64,000 bases of DNA from Hyphomicrobium sp. (lineage in GTDB: Bacteria; Pseudomonadota; Alphaproteobacteria; Rhizobiales; Hyphomicrobiaceae), in assembly GCA_022843145.1 (NCBI GenBank), contig JALHOF010000005.1, positions 124,001 to 188,000 on the forward strand, written 5' to 3'. A model generated the notes under the pieces. The model did not search any database, was not told the origin of the DNA, and saw only the letters and a list, made by a program, of their open reading frames with translations. Every line of letters starts with the position of its first letter. The stretch's first letter is position 1. A program made the translations under genes and the position numbers. Shown piece by piece: positions 46,986 through 55,909 of this stretch.

Positions 46986-47282
46986 TCAGACGATCAGATC
47001 GAGCTTGCGGCCGCGATACGGGCAACCCTCATCAGCTCGCGGCCCGCGTTCGCCGTCGTCGAATTGTCGCGGCCAAACGCGCGGCGAAATTCCCGGCGGT
47101 TCCCCGGCGTCGGCATCCTGCTCGGGGCGCATGCCGCGGTCCGGCGCCTGAGGCGGAACCGCTAGTCCCGGGGTGTCGCTTCGTTTCGAATCGTCCGCGG
47201 CCACCGTCGTGGCGAGAACGGGCCATGCGGCAATTGTGGTGAGCGCGAACGCGATCACCCGCGCAAGGCCAAGTCGGGACAC
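46986..47282 (-). CDS. small exported protein ending in CPYRGRKLDLIV
   Basis: This protein of about 98 residues has a hydrophobic signal (LARVIAFALTTIAAWPVLATT) followed by a Pro/Asp/Arg-rich mature part and a conserved-looking C-terminus with one Cys. I recall similar short tails (GCPYRG) in hypothetical proteins of Hyphomicrobiales; function unknown. The start is uncertain: GTG at 47282 gives a normal signal peptide, while another GTG at 47420 would add 46 Arg/Ser-rich residues of poor coding character. It is convergent with the carboxypeptidase gene. Confidence 0.5.
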   Translation of the reverse strand: MSRLGLARVIAFALTTIAAWPVLATTVAADDSKRSDTPGLAVPPQAPDRGMRPEQDADAGEPPGISPRVWPRQFDDGERGPRADEGCPYRGRKLDLIV

Positions 47283-47622
47283 CGCGCGATGCGGAACAGC
47301 GTCAACCGGCCCGAGACGAGACAGCTGTCCCGTCCTGCATCGCAAACTCGACCTCGTCGCGTCACTCAAGGCGGAACTCCGTGGCGGCGAATGGGTTAAC
47401 GGCCTGAACCAGCCTAGCACACAGGGCGGCGTCCCGCCTCATTGCCGGCGGGAAAAGCGAAATCTTACCCGGTTCCGATGGCCTTGCACCCCTCCCGCGA
47501 AGCGGCGCAGGGGTCCCGTAAATGAGCTCGCCAGGATTGGCGCTGAATTTGCTTTCATGATCATCGAAGCGTTCCGGCACACCCGGACAACCAACAATGA
47601 TCGGCAAAAGGCGCGGCAGACG
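47283..47622. other. intergenic region with no confident gene
   Basis: This 340-bp stretch lies between the starts of two divergent small genes. An open plus-strand frame runs through it into the 77-residue gene but has no ribosome site or recognisable sequence. I see no repeat or clear promoter. Confidence 0.35.
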
Positions 47623-47856
47623 ATGAACATCGCTTGGCACCCCGACGAGGATGCGACCCCGACCCCGCACGAGGTCGAAAACATGGCTGCCGTCCTCGAG
47701 GGCCGGCACGGGCGCTACGCAGCCGAAGTCGCCGATTTTCTCTCCACCTATCACGGGCAAGGCGGCGACGCCGGCCGGTCGTGGGCCTGGGCGGGCGTCG
47801 CGGAACTGGTCCGAAAGCGCGAGCGCCAGCGCATCAATCAGGTTTGGAATGGCTGA
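47623..47856 (+). CDS. small soluble protein of unknown function
   Basis: This 77-residue acidic N-terminal, basic C-terminal protein (MNIAWHPDEDATPTPHEVEN, then WAGVAELVRKRERQ) has no signal or membrane segment and looks helical. The composition (VENMAAVLEGRHGRYAAEVADFL) is that of a genuine folded protein. No family recognised. It is followed by the flippase-like gene on the same strand; an ATG at 47849, overlapping its last codons, could start a longer form of that protein. Confidence 0.6.
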   Translation: MNIAWHPDEDATPTPHEVENMAAVLEGRHGRYAAEVADFLSTYHGQGGDAGRSWAWAGVAELVRKRERQRINQVWNG

Positions 47857-48040
47857 GACGGGGCAGTTCCCCTCCGCGCCAGCCCCACCCCGTAAACCAG
47901 CGGTATACGGTTGCCGCCCTACGATCGAATTGTCCTCTACCGGCAACGACGATCCCAAACCGATTGCGCACCCTCTGTCACCGACACCGCCTCTGGCGCC
48001 GCTGCGACCCGCCGGCATCGACATCACCACTGGAAACTCG

Positions 48041-49432
48041 ATGAGCGGCTCAACAGCCACCACAGAGCCCGCGCATCTGGCCATCTCGTGGAGCGCCTCG
48101 CTCGCGGCCGGCATGCGTCAGGCCATGGTCGGCACGGGAGACCGCGAACGCACCCAGCGCGATGCAATCGCGGCGTTCTCCGTCCGCGTCGTCAGCGCGG
48201 CACTGCTGTATCTGTCTCAGATCGTACTCGCACGGTGGATGGGCTCGTCAGAGTACGGCATCTACGTGTTCGTCTGGACCTGGGTGCTCGTGCTCGGCGG
48301 GCTATGCCATCTCGGTCTGAGCATGGCCATGATCCGCCTGCTTCCCGCCTATCGCGAGAATGGCGAGATCGGTCTGATGCGCGGCCTTGTGTTCGGCGGC
48401 CGGCTGGCGGCCATCGCTCTCGGCACGATCGTGGCTGGGGCCGGACTGGTGGGCTTGTGGCTCCTCGGACCGATGGTCTCCGGCCCATATGCGATGCCGC
48501 TTTATCTGGCGCTGTTCTGCGTGCCGCTGTTCGCCCTTACGGATGTCCAGGACGGCATCGGACGCGGGCAGGCATGGATGGACCTCGCGCTGCTGCCGCC
48601 CTATGTGCTGCGCCCGATCCTGCTGCTCGCGGCGATGCTCGCCGCCAACCACTACGGTTTGCCGATGCGGGCGGAGACCGCCGCCGGCGCGGCGATTTTC
48701 GCCACATGGACCGCCGCCGTCGTGCAGCTGCTTCTCGTCAATCGCCGGCTCGGCCAGACACTCGGGACGGCCGAGCGGCAGTACGCGTGGGCGGGCTGGT
48801 TCAAGGTATCGCTGCCGCTTCTGGTCATTGCCGCGTGCGAACTGGTGCTTCAGAACGCGGACGTGCTCGTGATCTCGCGTTACATGTCGCCGGCCGACGT
48901 CGGCATCTATTTCGCCGCCGCCAAAACCATGAGCCTCATCCTGTTCGTTCACTACGCGGTCGGCAGCGCGGTGGCCAACCGGCTCTCAACGCTCAATGCC
49001 CGCGGCGACCGCGAACAATTGCGCGCCTTCGTCCGCGACGCCGTCAATTGGACGTTCTGGCCGTCGCTCGCAAGCGCGCTGATCATCCTCGCACTCGGCT
49101 ATCCATTGCTTTCGTTGTTCGGCCCGCAGTTCGCGACCGCGTATCCCGTCATGCTCATTCTGGTCGTCGGCTTTCTTGCGCGTGCCTCGATGGGCCCGGC
49201 CGAGTTCCTGCTCAACATGCTCGGCGAGCAGCAATTGTGCGCAGCGGTGCTGGCGGTGACGGCCGCTCTCGACATCGCTCTCAATTTCGCACTGGTGCCC
49301 CGCTACGGCCTCGTCGGTGCCGCAACCGCGACGTCGATCTCGCTCGCCACCGCGGCGCTGCTCAACTACGTGGTTGCCCGCCGCCGCCTCGCAATCGAGA
49401 TCGCGATCTGGAACAACGTCGGCAAGAAATAG
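48041..49432 (+). CDS. polysaccharide-export flippase-like protein (MATE/MOP superfamily)
   Basis: This 463-residue protein of about 12-14 helices resembles Wzx/MurJ-type lipid flippases of the MOP superfamily. It shows FSVRVVSAALLYLSQIVLARWM near the start, VLVISRYMSPADVGIYFAA in the middle and ALNFALVPRYGLVGAATATSI near the end, all typical of the polysaccharide biosynthesis family. It likely moves lipid-linked oligosaccharides across the inner membrane. No glycosyltransferases are adjacent, so the glycan is unknown. The start at 48041 is chosen for proximity to the first helix; an in-frame ATG at 47849 would add 64 Pro-rich residues. Confidence 0.85.
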   Translation: MSGSTATTEPAHLAISWSASLAAGMRQAMVGTGDRERTQRDAIAAFSVRVVSAALLYLSQIVLARWMGSSEYGIYVFVWTWVLVLGGLCHLGLSMAMIRLLPAYRENGEIGLMRGLVFGGRLAAIALGTIVAGAGLVGLWLLGPMVSGPYAMPLYLALFCVPLFALTDVQDGIGRGQAWMDLALLPPYVLRPILLLAAMLAANHYGLPMRAETAAGAAIFATWTAAVVQLLLVNRRLGQTLGTAERQYAWAGWFKVSLPLLVIAACELVLQNADVLVISRYMSPADVGIYFAAAKTMSLILFVHYAVGSAVANRLSTLNARGDREQLRAFVRDAVNWTFWPSLASALIILALGYPLLSLFGPQFATAYPVMLILVVGFLARASMGPAEFLLNMLGEQQLCAAVLAVTAALDIALNFALVPRYGLVGAATATSISLATAALLNYVVARRRLAIEIAIWNNVGKK

Positions 49433-49576
49433 CCGCGCCCTGGCCCCGCGCTCCATCCGAGGTGATCGACATCACTCCGTGTCAAACGTTGTCACGTACC
49501 CGTGAGGCTGCCTTTCCGCGACGCACGACTTGGTCCATCTGTCGGACAACAATTCGTCTTCCTGTCGAGGTCGGCA

Positions 49577-49702
49577 ATGGGTCTACAACGCGTGAAAGCG
49601 GCATTCATCGTCGTCATGGCAGCCATCCTGCTGTCAGCCGGCGTTCTCGCGACGATCGGAACGGACCCGGTGACAACCAGCAGAAGCGCGGAGATCCGCT
49701 GA
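49577..49702 (+). CDS. 41-residue single-span membrane or exported peptide
   Basis: The ATG at 49577 follows GAGG by six bases. The product MGLQRVKAAFIVVMAAILLS continues with AGVLATIGTDPV and a short polar tail. It reads as a single hydrophobic helix with a basic N-terminus, either a small membrane protein or a signal peptide with a tiny mature part. No family recognised; the call rests on the ribosome site and composition. Confidence 0.4.
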   Translation: MGLQRVKAAFIVVMAAILLSAGVLATIGTDPVTTSRSAEIR

Positions 49703-49982
49703 GACGATTGCCGCGTTCTGTCTTTGCGGCCGGCACGTCGATGTCCTCCACGCGTCGAACACGCCAGCCGTCGGAGGGTCCGGACCCCCACCCCCGGGCC
49801 CTCCATCCCCTGCCAGGCGCTGATGATGTCCGGCCATCGCCGCGCACCCCTCGCATTGTGGTCCTTGCAGCGCTTGCGTTATGACCGCAAGCGGCTAGGG
49901 TACGTCTCGACGATATCCGGATCGTGCAGACGCGCGGCAGCGCGACGCGGCAACCGGGCCATTTCGAGAGTATGGACGACAC

Positions 49983-51041
49983 ATGACCACCGAACCGATC
50001 TCGGCGAATGCGGTGATTGGTGCCGATCACCCCAACGATGGCCGGCCGGGGCTGGTCGATCCGTTCGGCCGGCACGTCAGCTACCTGCGGGTTTCGGTCA
50101 CTGACCGCTGCGATTTCCGCTGCGTCTACTGCATGTCGGAAAACATGACGTTCCTGCCGAAGCGCGATTTGCTGACGCTCGAGGAACTCAACCGGCTATG
50201 CTCCGCGTTCGTCGGCCGTGGCGTCCGGAAGCTCCGCATCACCGGCGGCGAGCCGCTGGTCCGCAAGAATATCCTATGGCTCATGAAATCTTTGGGCTGC
50301 CATCTCGAAACAGGCGCGCTCGACGAACTGACGCTGACCACCAACGGCAGCCAGCTTCCAAAGTATGCCGCGGACCTCGCGGCGTGCGGCGTCAAGCGCA
50401 TCAACATCTCGCTCGACACGTTGAATGCCGGCCGCTTCAAGGAGATCACCCGCTGGGGCGAGTTCTCGACGGTCATGGACGGCATTACGGCCGCCGAGAA
50501 AGCCGGCATCGCGGTCAAGATCAACGCTGTGGCGCTGAAGGGCGTCAACGAGGACGAGATCGAGGATCTGGTGCGCTTCGCGCATGGACGCGGCGCCGAC
50601 CTGACCTTGATCGAGACCATGCCGCTTGGCGACATCGACGGCGACCGCACCGACCAGTATCTGCCGCTGTCGATCGTGCGCGCACGGCTGATGGACCGCT
50701 TCACGCTCGAGGATATTCCGTATCGCACCGGCGGCCCGGCGCGCTATGTGCACGTCAAGGAGACCGGCGGGCGGCTCGGCTTCATCACGCCGATGACGCA
50801 CAATTTCTGCGAAAGCTGCAACCGCGTGCGCCTGACCTGCACGGGCACGCTCTATATGTGCCTCGGCCAGGACGATGCCGCCGATCTGCGCGTACCGCTG
50901 CGCGCCTCATCCGACGACGCGCCGCTGCTTGCCGCCATCGACCAGGCGATCGCGCGGAAGCCAAAGGGTCATGATTTCATCATCGACCGCCGCACCAAGA
51001 AGCCGGCCGTTTCGCGCCACATGAGCGTAACCGGCGGCTGA
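49983..51041 (+). CDS. moaA: GTP 3',8-cyclase MoaA
   Basis: This 352-residue radical SAM enzyme performs the first step of molybdenum cofactor synthesis, converting GTP to 3',8-cyclo-7,8-dihydro-GTP. The N-terminal cluster motif is C43-x3-C47-x2-C50 (CDFRCVYC) and the second cluster is in [13 protein letters not shown] near residue 280. The GG tail needed for activity is present at the end (SVTGG). [10 protein letters not shown] and [12 protein letters not shown] are family signatures. moaC, moaD and moaE are not adjacent. A GC-rich stem-loop at 49773-49804 lies in the 280-bp upstream gap. The next gene starts eight bases after the stop. Confidence 0.95.
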   Translation: MTTEPISANAVIGADHPNDGRPGLVDPFGRHVSYLRVSVTDRCDFRCVYCMSENMTFLPKRDLLTLEELNRLCSAFVGRGVRKLRITGGEPLVRKNILWLMKSLGCHLETGALDELTLTTNGSQLPKYAADLAACGVKRINISLDTLNAGRFKEITRWGEFSTVMDGITAAEKAGIAVKINAVALKGVNEDEIEDLVRFAHGRGADLTLIETMPLGDIDGDRTDQYLPLSIVRARLMDRFTLEDIPYRTGGPARYVHVKETGGRLGFITPMTHNFCESCNRVRLTCTGTLYMCLGQDDAADLRVPLRASSDDAPLLAAIDQAIARKPKGHDFIIDRRTKKPAVSRHMSVTGG

Positions 51042-51049
51042 ACGGGCAC

Positions 51050-51988
51050 GTGACCGCACAATCGTCCCGCGCGCCGGAAGCCGCACCTCATCACGACAAT
51101 CTCCGTGGCATCGTGTCCATGCTCGTGTCGATGGCCGCGTTCACGGCTAACGACGTCTGCGTCAAGCTCGCATCCACAACGTTGCCGCTCGGCGAAATCA
51201 TTGCCGTGCGCGGCACATTCGCGACACTGTTCATCGCCATCGGATTGATCGTCTTGTCGGGTGGCCCGGCGGCGGCGCGGCGCGAACTCGGCCTCGGACA
51301 ACTGTGGGCGGGCCCTCATCGGCGCACGCTGGGATGGCGGATGGCCGGCGAAGTCTTGGCGACGCTGTTCTTTCTCGCCGCACTCATTCGCATGCGCATT
51401 GCCGATGTCACCGGGATCATGCAGTTCACGCCGCTGGCAGTCACCGCCGGCGCCGCGCTCGTCCTCCGCGAGACGGTCGGCTGGCGGCGCTGGCTGGCCG
51501 CGGCGGCAGGCCTCGGCGGCGTGCTGCTCATCGTACGTCCGGGTTCGACTGCGTTCACGCCGGCTGCGCTGTTGGCGTTGGTGGCGATCGGGTTCGTCGT
51601 TCTGCGCGATCTCGCCACGCGCCAAATTCCGTCGACTGCCGTGCCGACCGCAACGCTGACGCTGATGTCGGCGGCGTCGGTGATGGCGTCGGGATTTCTG
51701 CTGCTGCCTTTCGAGACGTGGCACTGGCCCGATATGCGCACCGCCCTCGAACTGATGGTGGCCGGGTTGGCGCTGGTCGCCGCCTATGCGTTCATCGTCA
51801 TCGGCATGCGCGCGGGCGAGGTCGCGGTCGTCGGACCGTTTCGCTATTCAGTGATCCTGTGGGCACTGTTGGCGGGTGTGCTGGTCTGGGGCGAATGGCC
51901 CGACGAGATCGCGCTTGTCGGCATCGCCATCGTCACGGCAGCCGGCGTTTACACGTTCCACCGGGAGCGTCCGCGAACAGCCAGATGA
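51050..51988 (+). CDS. EamA/DMT-family transporter
   Basis: This 312-residue protein has ten helices in two EamA repeats: RGIVSMLVSMAAFTANDVCVK opens the first, and VVGPFRYSVILWALLAGVL the second. The pattern DVCVKLAS...LPLGEIIAVRG is shared with the RarD/YdcZ-like DMT proteins of alphaproteobacteria. Substrate unknown. The start is GTG at 51050, eight bases after moaA, which suggests co-transcription; an internal ATG at 51119 would remove the polar N-terminus but still keep the helices. Confidence 0.85.
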   Translation: MTAQSSRAPEAAPHHDNLRGIVSMLVSMAAFTANDVCVKLASTTLPLGEIIAVRGTFATLFIAIGLIVLSGGPAAARRELGLGQLWAGPHRRTLGWRMAGEVLATLFFLAALIRMRIADVTGIMQFTPLAVTAGAALVLRETVGWRRWLAAAAGLGGVLLIVRPGSTAFTPAALLALVAIGFVVLRDLATRQIPSTAVPTATLTLMSAASVMASGFLLLPFETWHWPDMRTALELMVAGLALVAAYAFIVIGMRAGEVAVVGPFRYSVILWALLAGVLVWGEWPDEIALVGIAIVTAAGVYTFHRERPRTAR

Positions 51989-51997
51989 TGTGTCTGC

Positions 51998-52360
51998 TCA
52001 GCTCAGCGTGGTTCGGACGAGGGCGCGGATCTGATCCAGCGTGAACGGCTTGGTGATCGTTCCCAGTTTGCCGGCCTTGAACGCCGCCCCCCGTTGCAGC
52101 GCTTCCGCATAGCCCGACATCAACACGATGCGCATTCCAGGGCGCAGTTTGAGCGCCTCCTCGGCGAGCATGATGCCGTCGAGCGCCGGCATCTCGACGT
52201 CGGTGACGACGAGATCGAAGTTCGCGTCCCCCGCCTGCAGGCGCTCGAGCGCTTCGGCGCCGTCCTCGGTGACGGTGACGGAATGTCCATCGCTTTCGAG
52301 GCTGCGCCGCACGAGATCGCGCGTAGCCGCGTCGTCATCAGCGAGAAGAATCCGAGCCAT
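51998..52360 (-). CDS. CpdR-like single-domain response regulator
   Basis: This 120-residue receiver domain has no output domain. The acidic pocket is D8-D10, the phospho-acceptor is D54 in VVTDVEMPALDG, the switch Ser is at 82, and the Lys at 104 is in ITKPF. Length and the GTITKPFTLDQIRALV tail resemble CpdR, the receiver that directs ClpXP proteolysis and cell-cycle progression in alphaproteobacteria under the CckA-ChpT relay. A general CheY-like role is the alternative. It lies downstream of hpt on the same strand (66-bp gap) and is convergent with the DMT gene. Confidence 0.82.
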   Translation of the reverse strand: MARILLADDDAATRDLVRRSLESDGHSVTVTEDGAEALERLQAGDANFDLVVTDVEMPALDGIMLAEEALKLRPGMRIVLMSGYAEALQRGAAFKAGKLGTITKPFTLDQIRALVRTTLS

Positions 52361-52426
52361 GTCCGCCCCCTTGGCTGCTGCGTCCGAACCGGCGCAAGTC
52401 CAATACCCGGACGATGCGCGACGACG

Positions 52427-52996
52427 TCAGCCGGTGACGACACGACCGACGAACGGCAACTCGCGGAACCGATGCGCGACGTCCATACCGTAACCTACCA
52501 CGAAAACTTCCGGGCACTCGAAAGCGCGGAAGTCGGCCGCGACATTCACCGCGCGCCGGGTTCGCTTTTCCAGCAGCACGCAGGTCGTGACCGAACGCGC
52601 GCCGCGCGCTGCAAGCAGATCCTTGGCGAAGGCGAGGGTGCGGCCAGAATCGAGAACATCATCGACAATCAGCACGTTACGGCGAGAAACATCGAGATCG
52701 AGGTCGCGCAGTATTTCGACCTGGCCGGACGAGGTTGTGCTCTTGCGATAACTCGACAGGGTAATGAAGTCGACTTCCGGCGAAAGGCCCGTGCGATGCA
52801 GGGCGCGGATCAGATCGGCGGCGAAGACGAAGCTTCCCTTGAGGATCGCGACGACCAGCAGACCGTCGAGACGGAGGGCGGCGATTTCACCGGCCAGAAC
52901 CTCGAGGCGCGCAGAAATTTCTTCGGGCGCGAAGATGACCTCAAGTTTCTGGGCCGGAGATGTGTCGCCATCGGCTGCGGTGTTGGCCTGCGTCAT
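52427..52996 (-). CDS. hpt: hypoxanthine phosphoribosyltransferase
   Basis: This 189-residue type I phosphoribosyltransferase has the PRPP-binding motif VLIVDDVLDSGRTL, VVAILKGSFVFAADLIR near the N-terminus, and FVVGYGMDVAHRFRELPFV at the base-binding C-terminus. It salvages hypoxanthine (and possibly guanine) to IMP/GMP. The first 15 residues are an extra polar tail relative to the family. The ATG at 52996 is followed by this tail and no better internal start is seen. It is divergent from ftsE, with 196 bp between the starts. Confidence 0.92.
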   Translation of the reverse strand: MTQANTAADGDTSPAQKLEVIFAPEEISARLEVLAGEIAALRLDGLLVVAILKGSFVFAADLIRALHRTGLSPEVDFITLSSYRKSTTSSGQVEILRDLDLDVSRRNVLIVDDVLDSGRTLAFAKDLLAARGARSVTTCVLLEKRTRRAVNVAADFRAFECPEVFVVGYGMDVAHRFRELPFVGRVVTG

Positions 52997-53192
52997 GAGG
53001 GTGTCCTGTCGGCAAAACGGCGAAAAATCAAGCGGGCTCCAGCGCTTTCGCCACAGCCCCCACCGTAAGTTGTGCACATGAAGAGGCCACATTAATGACC
53101 GATTGATCCCCGGTCACTCTTTTCGCATAAGGGGCATGCGCCGCGAACCGCCGGTTGGCCGCGCGACGTTCAACAGCAGGTGCGACGAACCC

Positions 53193-53849
53193 GTGATTCG
53201 ACTTTCCAACATCGCACTGAAATACGACAGCGGACCCGAGGTGCTGTCGGAGGTGAATTTTCACCTGCGTCCAGGCTCGTTCCACTTTTTGACCGGCCCA
53301 TCAGGTGCGGGAAAGACATCGCTGCTGCGGCTGTTGTTCATGTCCACGCACCCGACGCGCGGCCGTATCGACATGTTCAATCAGGACGTGTCGCGGATCT
53401 CGACTTCCAAGCGCGCCCAGCTGCGCCGCCGGATCGGTATCGTGTTCCAGGATTTCCGGCTGCTCGAACATCTGACGACGTGGGAGAACGTCGCATTGCC
53501 GCTGCGCGTCGTCGGAAAGGATATCGAGGACTACAAGGAGGACGTCACGGATCTGCTGCAATGGGTCGGCCTTGGCGATCGCATGCACGCAGCGCCGTCG
53601 GTGCTCTCGGGCGGCGAGAAGCAGCGTGCCGCAATCGCGCGGGCGGTCATCGGCAAGCCTGAGCTGCTGCTTGCCGACGAGCCGACGGGTAACGTCGACC
53701 CGCAGATGGCTCGCCGCCTGCTCAGACTCTTCATCGAATTGAACCGGCTCGGCACTTCGGTGCTGATCGCCACCCACGATCATCAACTCATGCGGCAATT
53801 CAAGGCGCCGCGGCTGGAGCTGCACGACGGCCATGTCCGGATCGTATGA
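53193..53849 (+). CDS. ftsE: cell-division ATP-binding protein FtsE
   Basis: This 218-residue ABC ATPase has Walker A GPSGAGKTS (35-43), the Q-loop in GIVFQDFRLLEHLTTWENVA, signature LSGGEKQR and Walker B LLLADEPTGNVD. The opening VIRLSNIALKYDSGPEVL and FQDFRLL are FtsE-specific. With FtsX it controls peptidoglycan hydrolases at the septum. The start is GTG at 53193, which matches the family N-terminus; the frame is open further upstream without coding character. Its end overlaps ftsX by 17 bp. Confidence 0.94.
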   Translation: MIRLSNIALKYDSGPEVLSEVNFHLRPGSFHFLTGPSGAGKTSLLRLLFMSTHPTRGRIDMFNQDVSRISTSKRAQLRRRIGIVFQDFRLLEHLTTWENVALPLRVVGKDIEDYKEDVTDLLQWVGLGDRMHAAPSVLSGGEKQRAAIARAVIGKPELLLADEPTGNVDPQMARRLLRLFIELNRLGTSVLIATHDHQLMRQFKAPRLELHDGHVRIV

Positions 53850-55068
53850 CAGAGACCGGCCGCGCGGCCCGCTCGGGCCGACGGGCGCACACGGCATGCG
53901 GCCGGCCCCGCATTTCGAGCCGTTCGACGATGTGCTGACCGGACCGCCCGGCGCGCAATCCCCTGCCCCGGCGCCACAAAACAGCCAACCGCAACCCGGC
54001 TCGTATCCCGGCGCTGCCGCCGGCTTGCCGCGCAATGACTTCTCCGCGCCGCCCGTCACGGGCCGTCCGCAATCGCAGAACGACATGCCGTTGCGCGATA
54101 CCGCGCTCGCCGCGCCCTCCAACCCAGACATCTACGCCCCCGCGCGTGAGCAGAAGCCGGTTCGAGATCAGGCCAAGACGCCGATTGTTCCAGCGGGATC
54201 CGTGACCGGCCGCTCGCTCACGCTGGTGATCTCGATCATGTGCTTCCTCGCTTGCCTCACCGCGGGCGCCGTCTACATGATCAACCAATCGGCCAGCGCT
54301 TGGCTCAAGGACATCGCCAGCGAAGTCACGATCCAGGTCGAGAGCCGCGAGAACGGCGACGTCGAGAAATCGCTCCGCGATGTCGTGGCGTTCGTCTCGA
54401 AACAACCCGGCATCGCAAGCGCCAAGGCGCTGAGCATCGAGACGTCGACGGGCCTGCTCGAACCCTGGCTCGGACAGTCGGATGCCTTGAAGAGCCTGCC
54501 CGTGCCGCGCCTCGTCGCCATCGAGATCGACCGCAACGCGCCGCCCAACCTCGACGAACTGCGCGCTACGATCATCAAGCAGTTCAAGGGCGTGACACTC
54601 GACGACCATCGTCAGTGGCAACAGCAGATCCGCACTGTCACGCGCTCGTTCGCGCTCGGCGGGCTGGCGATTCTGGCGCTCGTCGCCGCCGCGACCACGG
54701 CCATCATCATCTCGGCGACGCGGAGTGCGCTCGCATCGAACCGCGAGATCGTAGAGGTGTTGCATTTCGTCGGCGCCACCGACCGCTTCATCGCCCGCGA
54801 GTTCGAGAAGCACTTCCTGCGTCTCGGCATCCGGGCCGGGCTCGTCGGGGCGGGGTCCGCGATGCTCGTGTTCCTGTTGATGCCGCCTGCGATGGAACTC
54901 CTCGGTGGCGGCTCGGTCACCACCGCCGAATTGCACCGTTTGATCGGCTCCGGCGGGCTCGACACGGCGGGTTTCGTCGTGCTCGGTATCGTCGTCGTGG
55001 TGATCTCCATCCTCTGCACGATCACGTCGCGGCTCGGCGTGTTCCGCATTCTCAACAGTCGAGGCTGA
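53833..55068 (+). CDS. ftsX: cell-division membrane protein FtsX with long N-terminal tail
   Basis: This 411-residue protein has the FtsX architecture: one helix at about 125-150 (LTLVISIMCFLACLTAGAVY), an extracytoplasmic domain (about 150-265), then three helices with the FtsX signature STRSALASNREIVEVLHFVGA-like stretch, and a C-terminal helix near 390. About 125 residues before the first helix are Pro/Ala/Gln-rich and cytoplasmic, far longer than in E. coli. It is translated from a start inside ftsE. It transmits ATP hydrolysis by FtsE to periplasmic amidase activators. Confidence 0.92.
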   Translation: MSGSYDRDRPRGPLGPTGAHGMRPAPHFEPFDDVLTGPPGAQSPAPAPQNSQPQPGSYPGAAAGLPRNDFSAPPVTGRPQSQNDMPLRDTALAAPSNPDIYAPAREQKPVRDQAKTPIVPAGSVTGRSLTLVISIMCFLACLTAGAVYMINQSASAWLKDIASEVTIQVESRENGDVEKSLRDVVAFVSKQPGIASAKALSIETSTGLLEPWLGQSDALKSLPVPRLVAIEIDRNAPPNLDELRATIIKQFKGVTLDDHRQWQQQIRTVTRSFALGGLAILALVAAATTAIIISATRSALASNREIVEVLHFVGATDRFIAREFEKHFLRLGIRAGLVGAGSAMLVFLLMPPAMELLGGGSVTTAELHRLIGSGGLDTAGFVVLGIVVVVISILCTITSRLGVFRILNSRG

Positions 55069-55254
55069 CGGCGTTGAAGGTTCGGCTTTCGCTTCTGCTC
55101 CTTAGTCTAGATATGAATTTTATTCATGTTAAGCCGGGAAACGGCGTTCATAGTTTTGGTCACTCGGGCGACGAATTCAGTTAGTCTTCTATCGAGGCAT
55201 CTGGCTCAACGTCAGCCGGGCTGGTCGCCGCCGTCGAGGAACCGCCTTCAGGGA

Positions 55255-55902
55255 ATGTCGAAGTCGAAACGAGGTATGGCCGTTGCAGTCGCCGCAGTTG
55301 CGGCGCTGGTCATGTTCGGCTTCGTGATGTTCGCCACAACCGTGACCCGCGACGTGCCGCATCCCGAACAGCGCGCGGACGGCATCGTGGTGCTGACCGG
55401 CGGCGAGCTGCGCATCGCCGAGGGCGCGCGCCTTTTGGACATGGGCTGGGGCCGTCGCCTACTCATCTCAGGCGTCAATCCGAAAACCAGCCGCCAGGAT
55501 GTCGTCCGCATCACCGGCCTCGGCGAAGCCAAGTTCGATTGCTGCGTCGACCTCGGCTATTGGGCCCAGGACACGGTCGGCAATGCCGACGAGACCAAGC
55601 AATGGGCGGAAAGAAACCAGTTCTCGAGCCTGATCGTGGTGACGTCGAGTTATCATATGCCGCGCAGCCTCGCGGAATTGTCGATCGAGCTGCCGCGTAC
55701 ACGGCTCATTTCGCATCCCGTCACGCCACGGAGTTTGCGCAACGACGCTTGGTGGCTGCACCTTCCAACCACGCGCGTGCTCATTGCCGAGTACATCAAG
55801 TTTATTCCGACCGCTGCCCGCTTGACGGCATCGCGCATCCTGTGGCCATTCGGAGCGACCTCGCTGGCCGGTAAGGCCGACGTTCACGCTGGCCGGATGT
55901 AA
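55255..55902 (+). CDS. YdcF-like DUF218 membrane protein
   Basis: This 215-residue protein has one N-terminal helix (MAVAVAAVAALVMFGFVMFA) and a periplasmic DUF218 domain: DGIVVLTGGELRIAEGARLL, LLISGVNPKTSRQD, and TSSYHMPRSLAELSIELP. DUF218/YdcF proteins bind nucleotide-like ligands, and some members act in envelope biogenesis (SanA, ElyC). The start at 55255 follows CAGGGA; an in-frame ATG at 55126 would add 43 residues without clear coding character. It ends seven bases before plsC, so these are probably co-transcribed. Confidence 0.85.
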   Translation: MSKSKRGMAVAVAAVAALVMFGFVMFATTVTRDVPHPEQRADGIVVLTGGELRIAEGARLLDMGWGRRLLISGVNPKTSRQDVVRITGLGEAKFDCCVDLGYWAQDTVGNADETKQWAERNQFSSLIVVTSSYHMPRSLAELSIELPRTRLISHPVTPRSLRNDAWWLHLPTTRVLIAEYIKFIPTAARLTASRILWPFGATSLAGKADVHAGRM

Positions 55903-55909
55903 TCTCACG

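Noticed and set aside
49773-49804. GC-rich stem-loop before moaA as a Moco riboswitch
   Set aside because: A simple 11-bp hairpin does not match the multi-stem Moco RNA architecture, and it lies far from the start codon.
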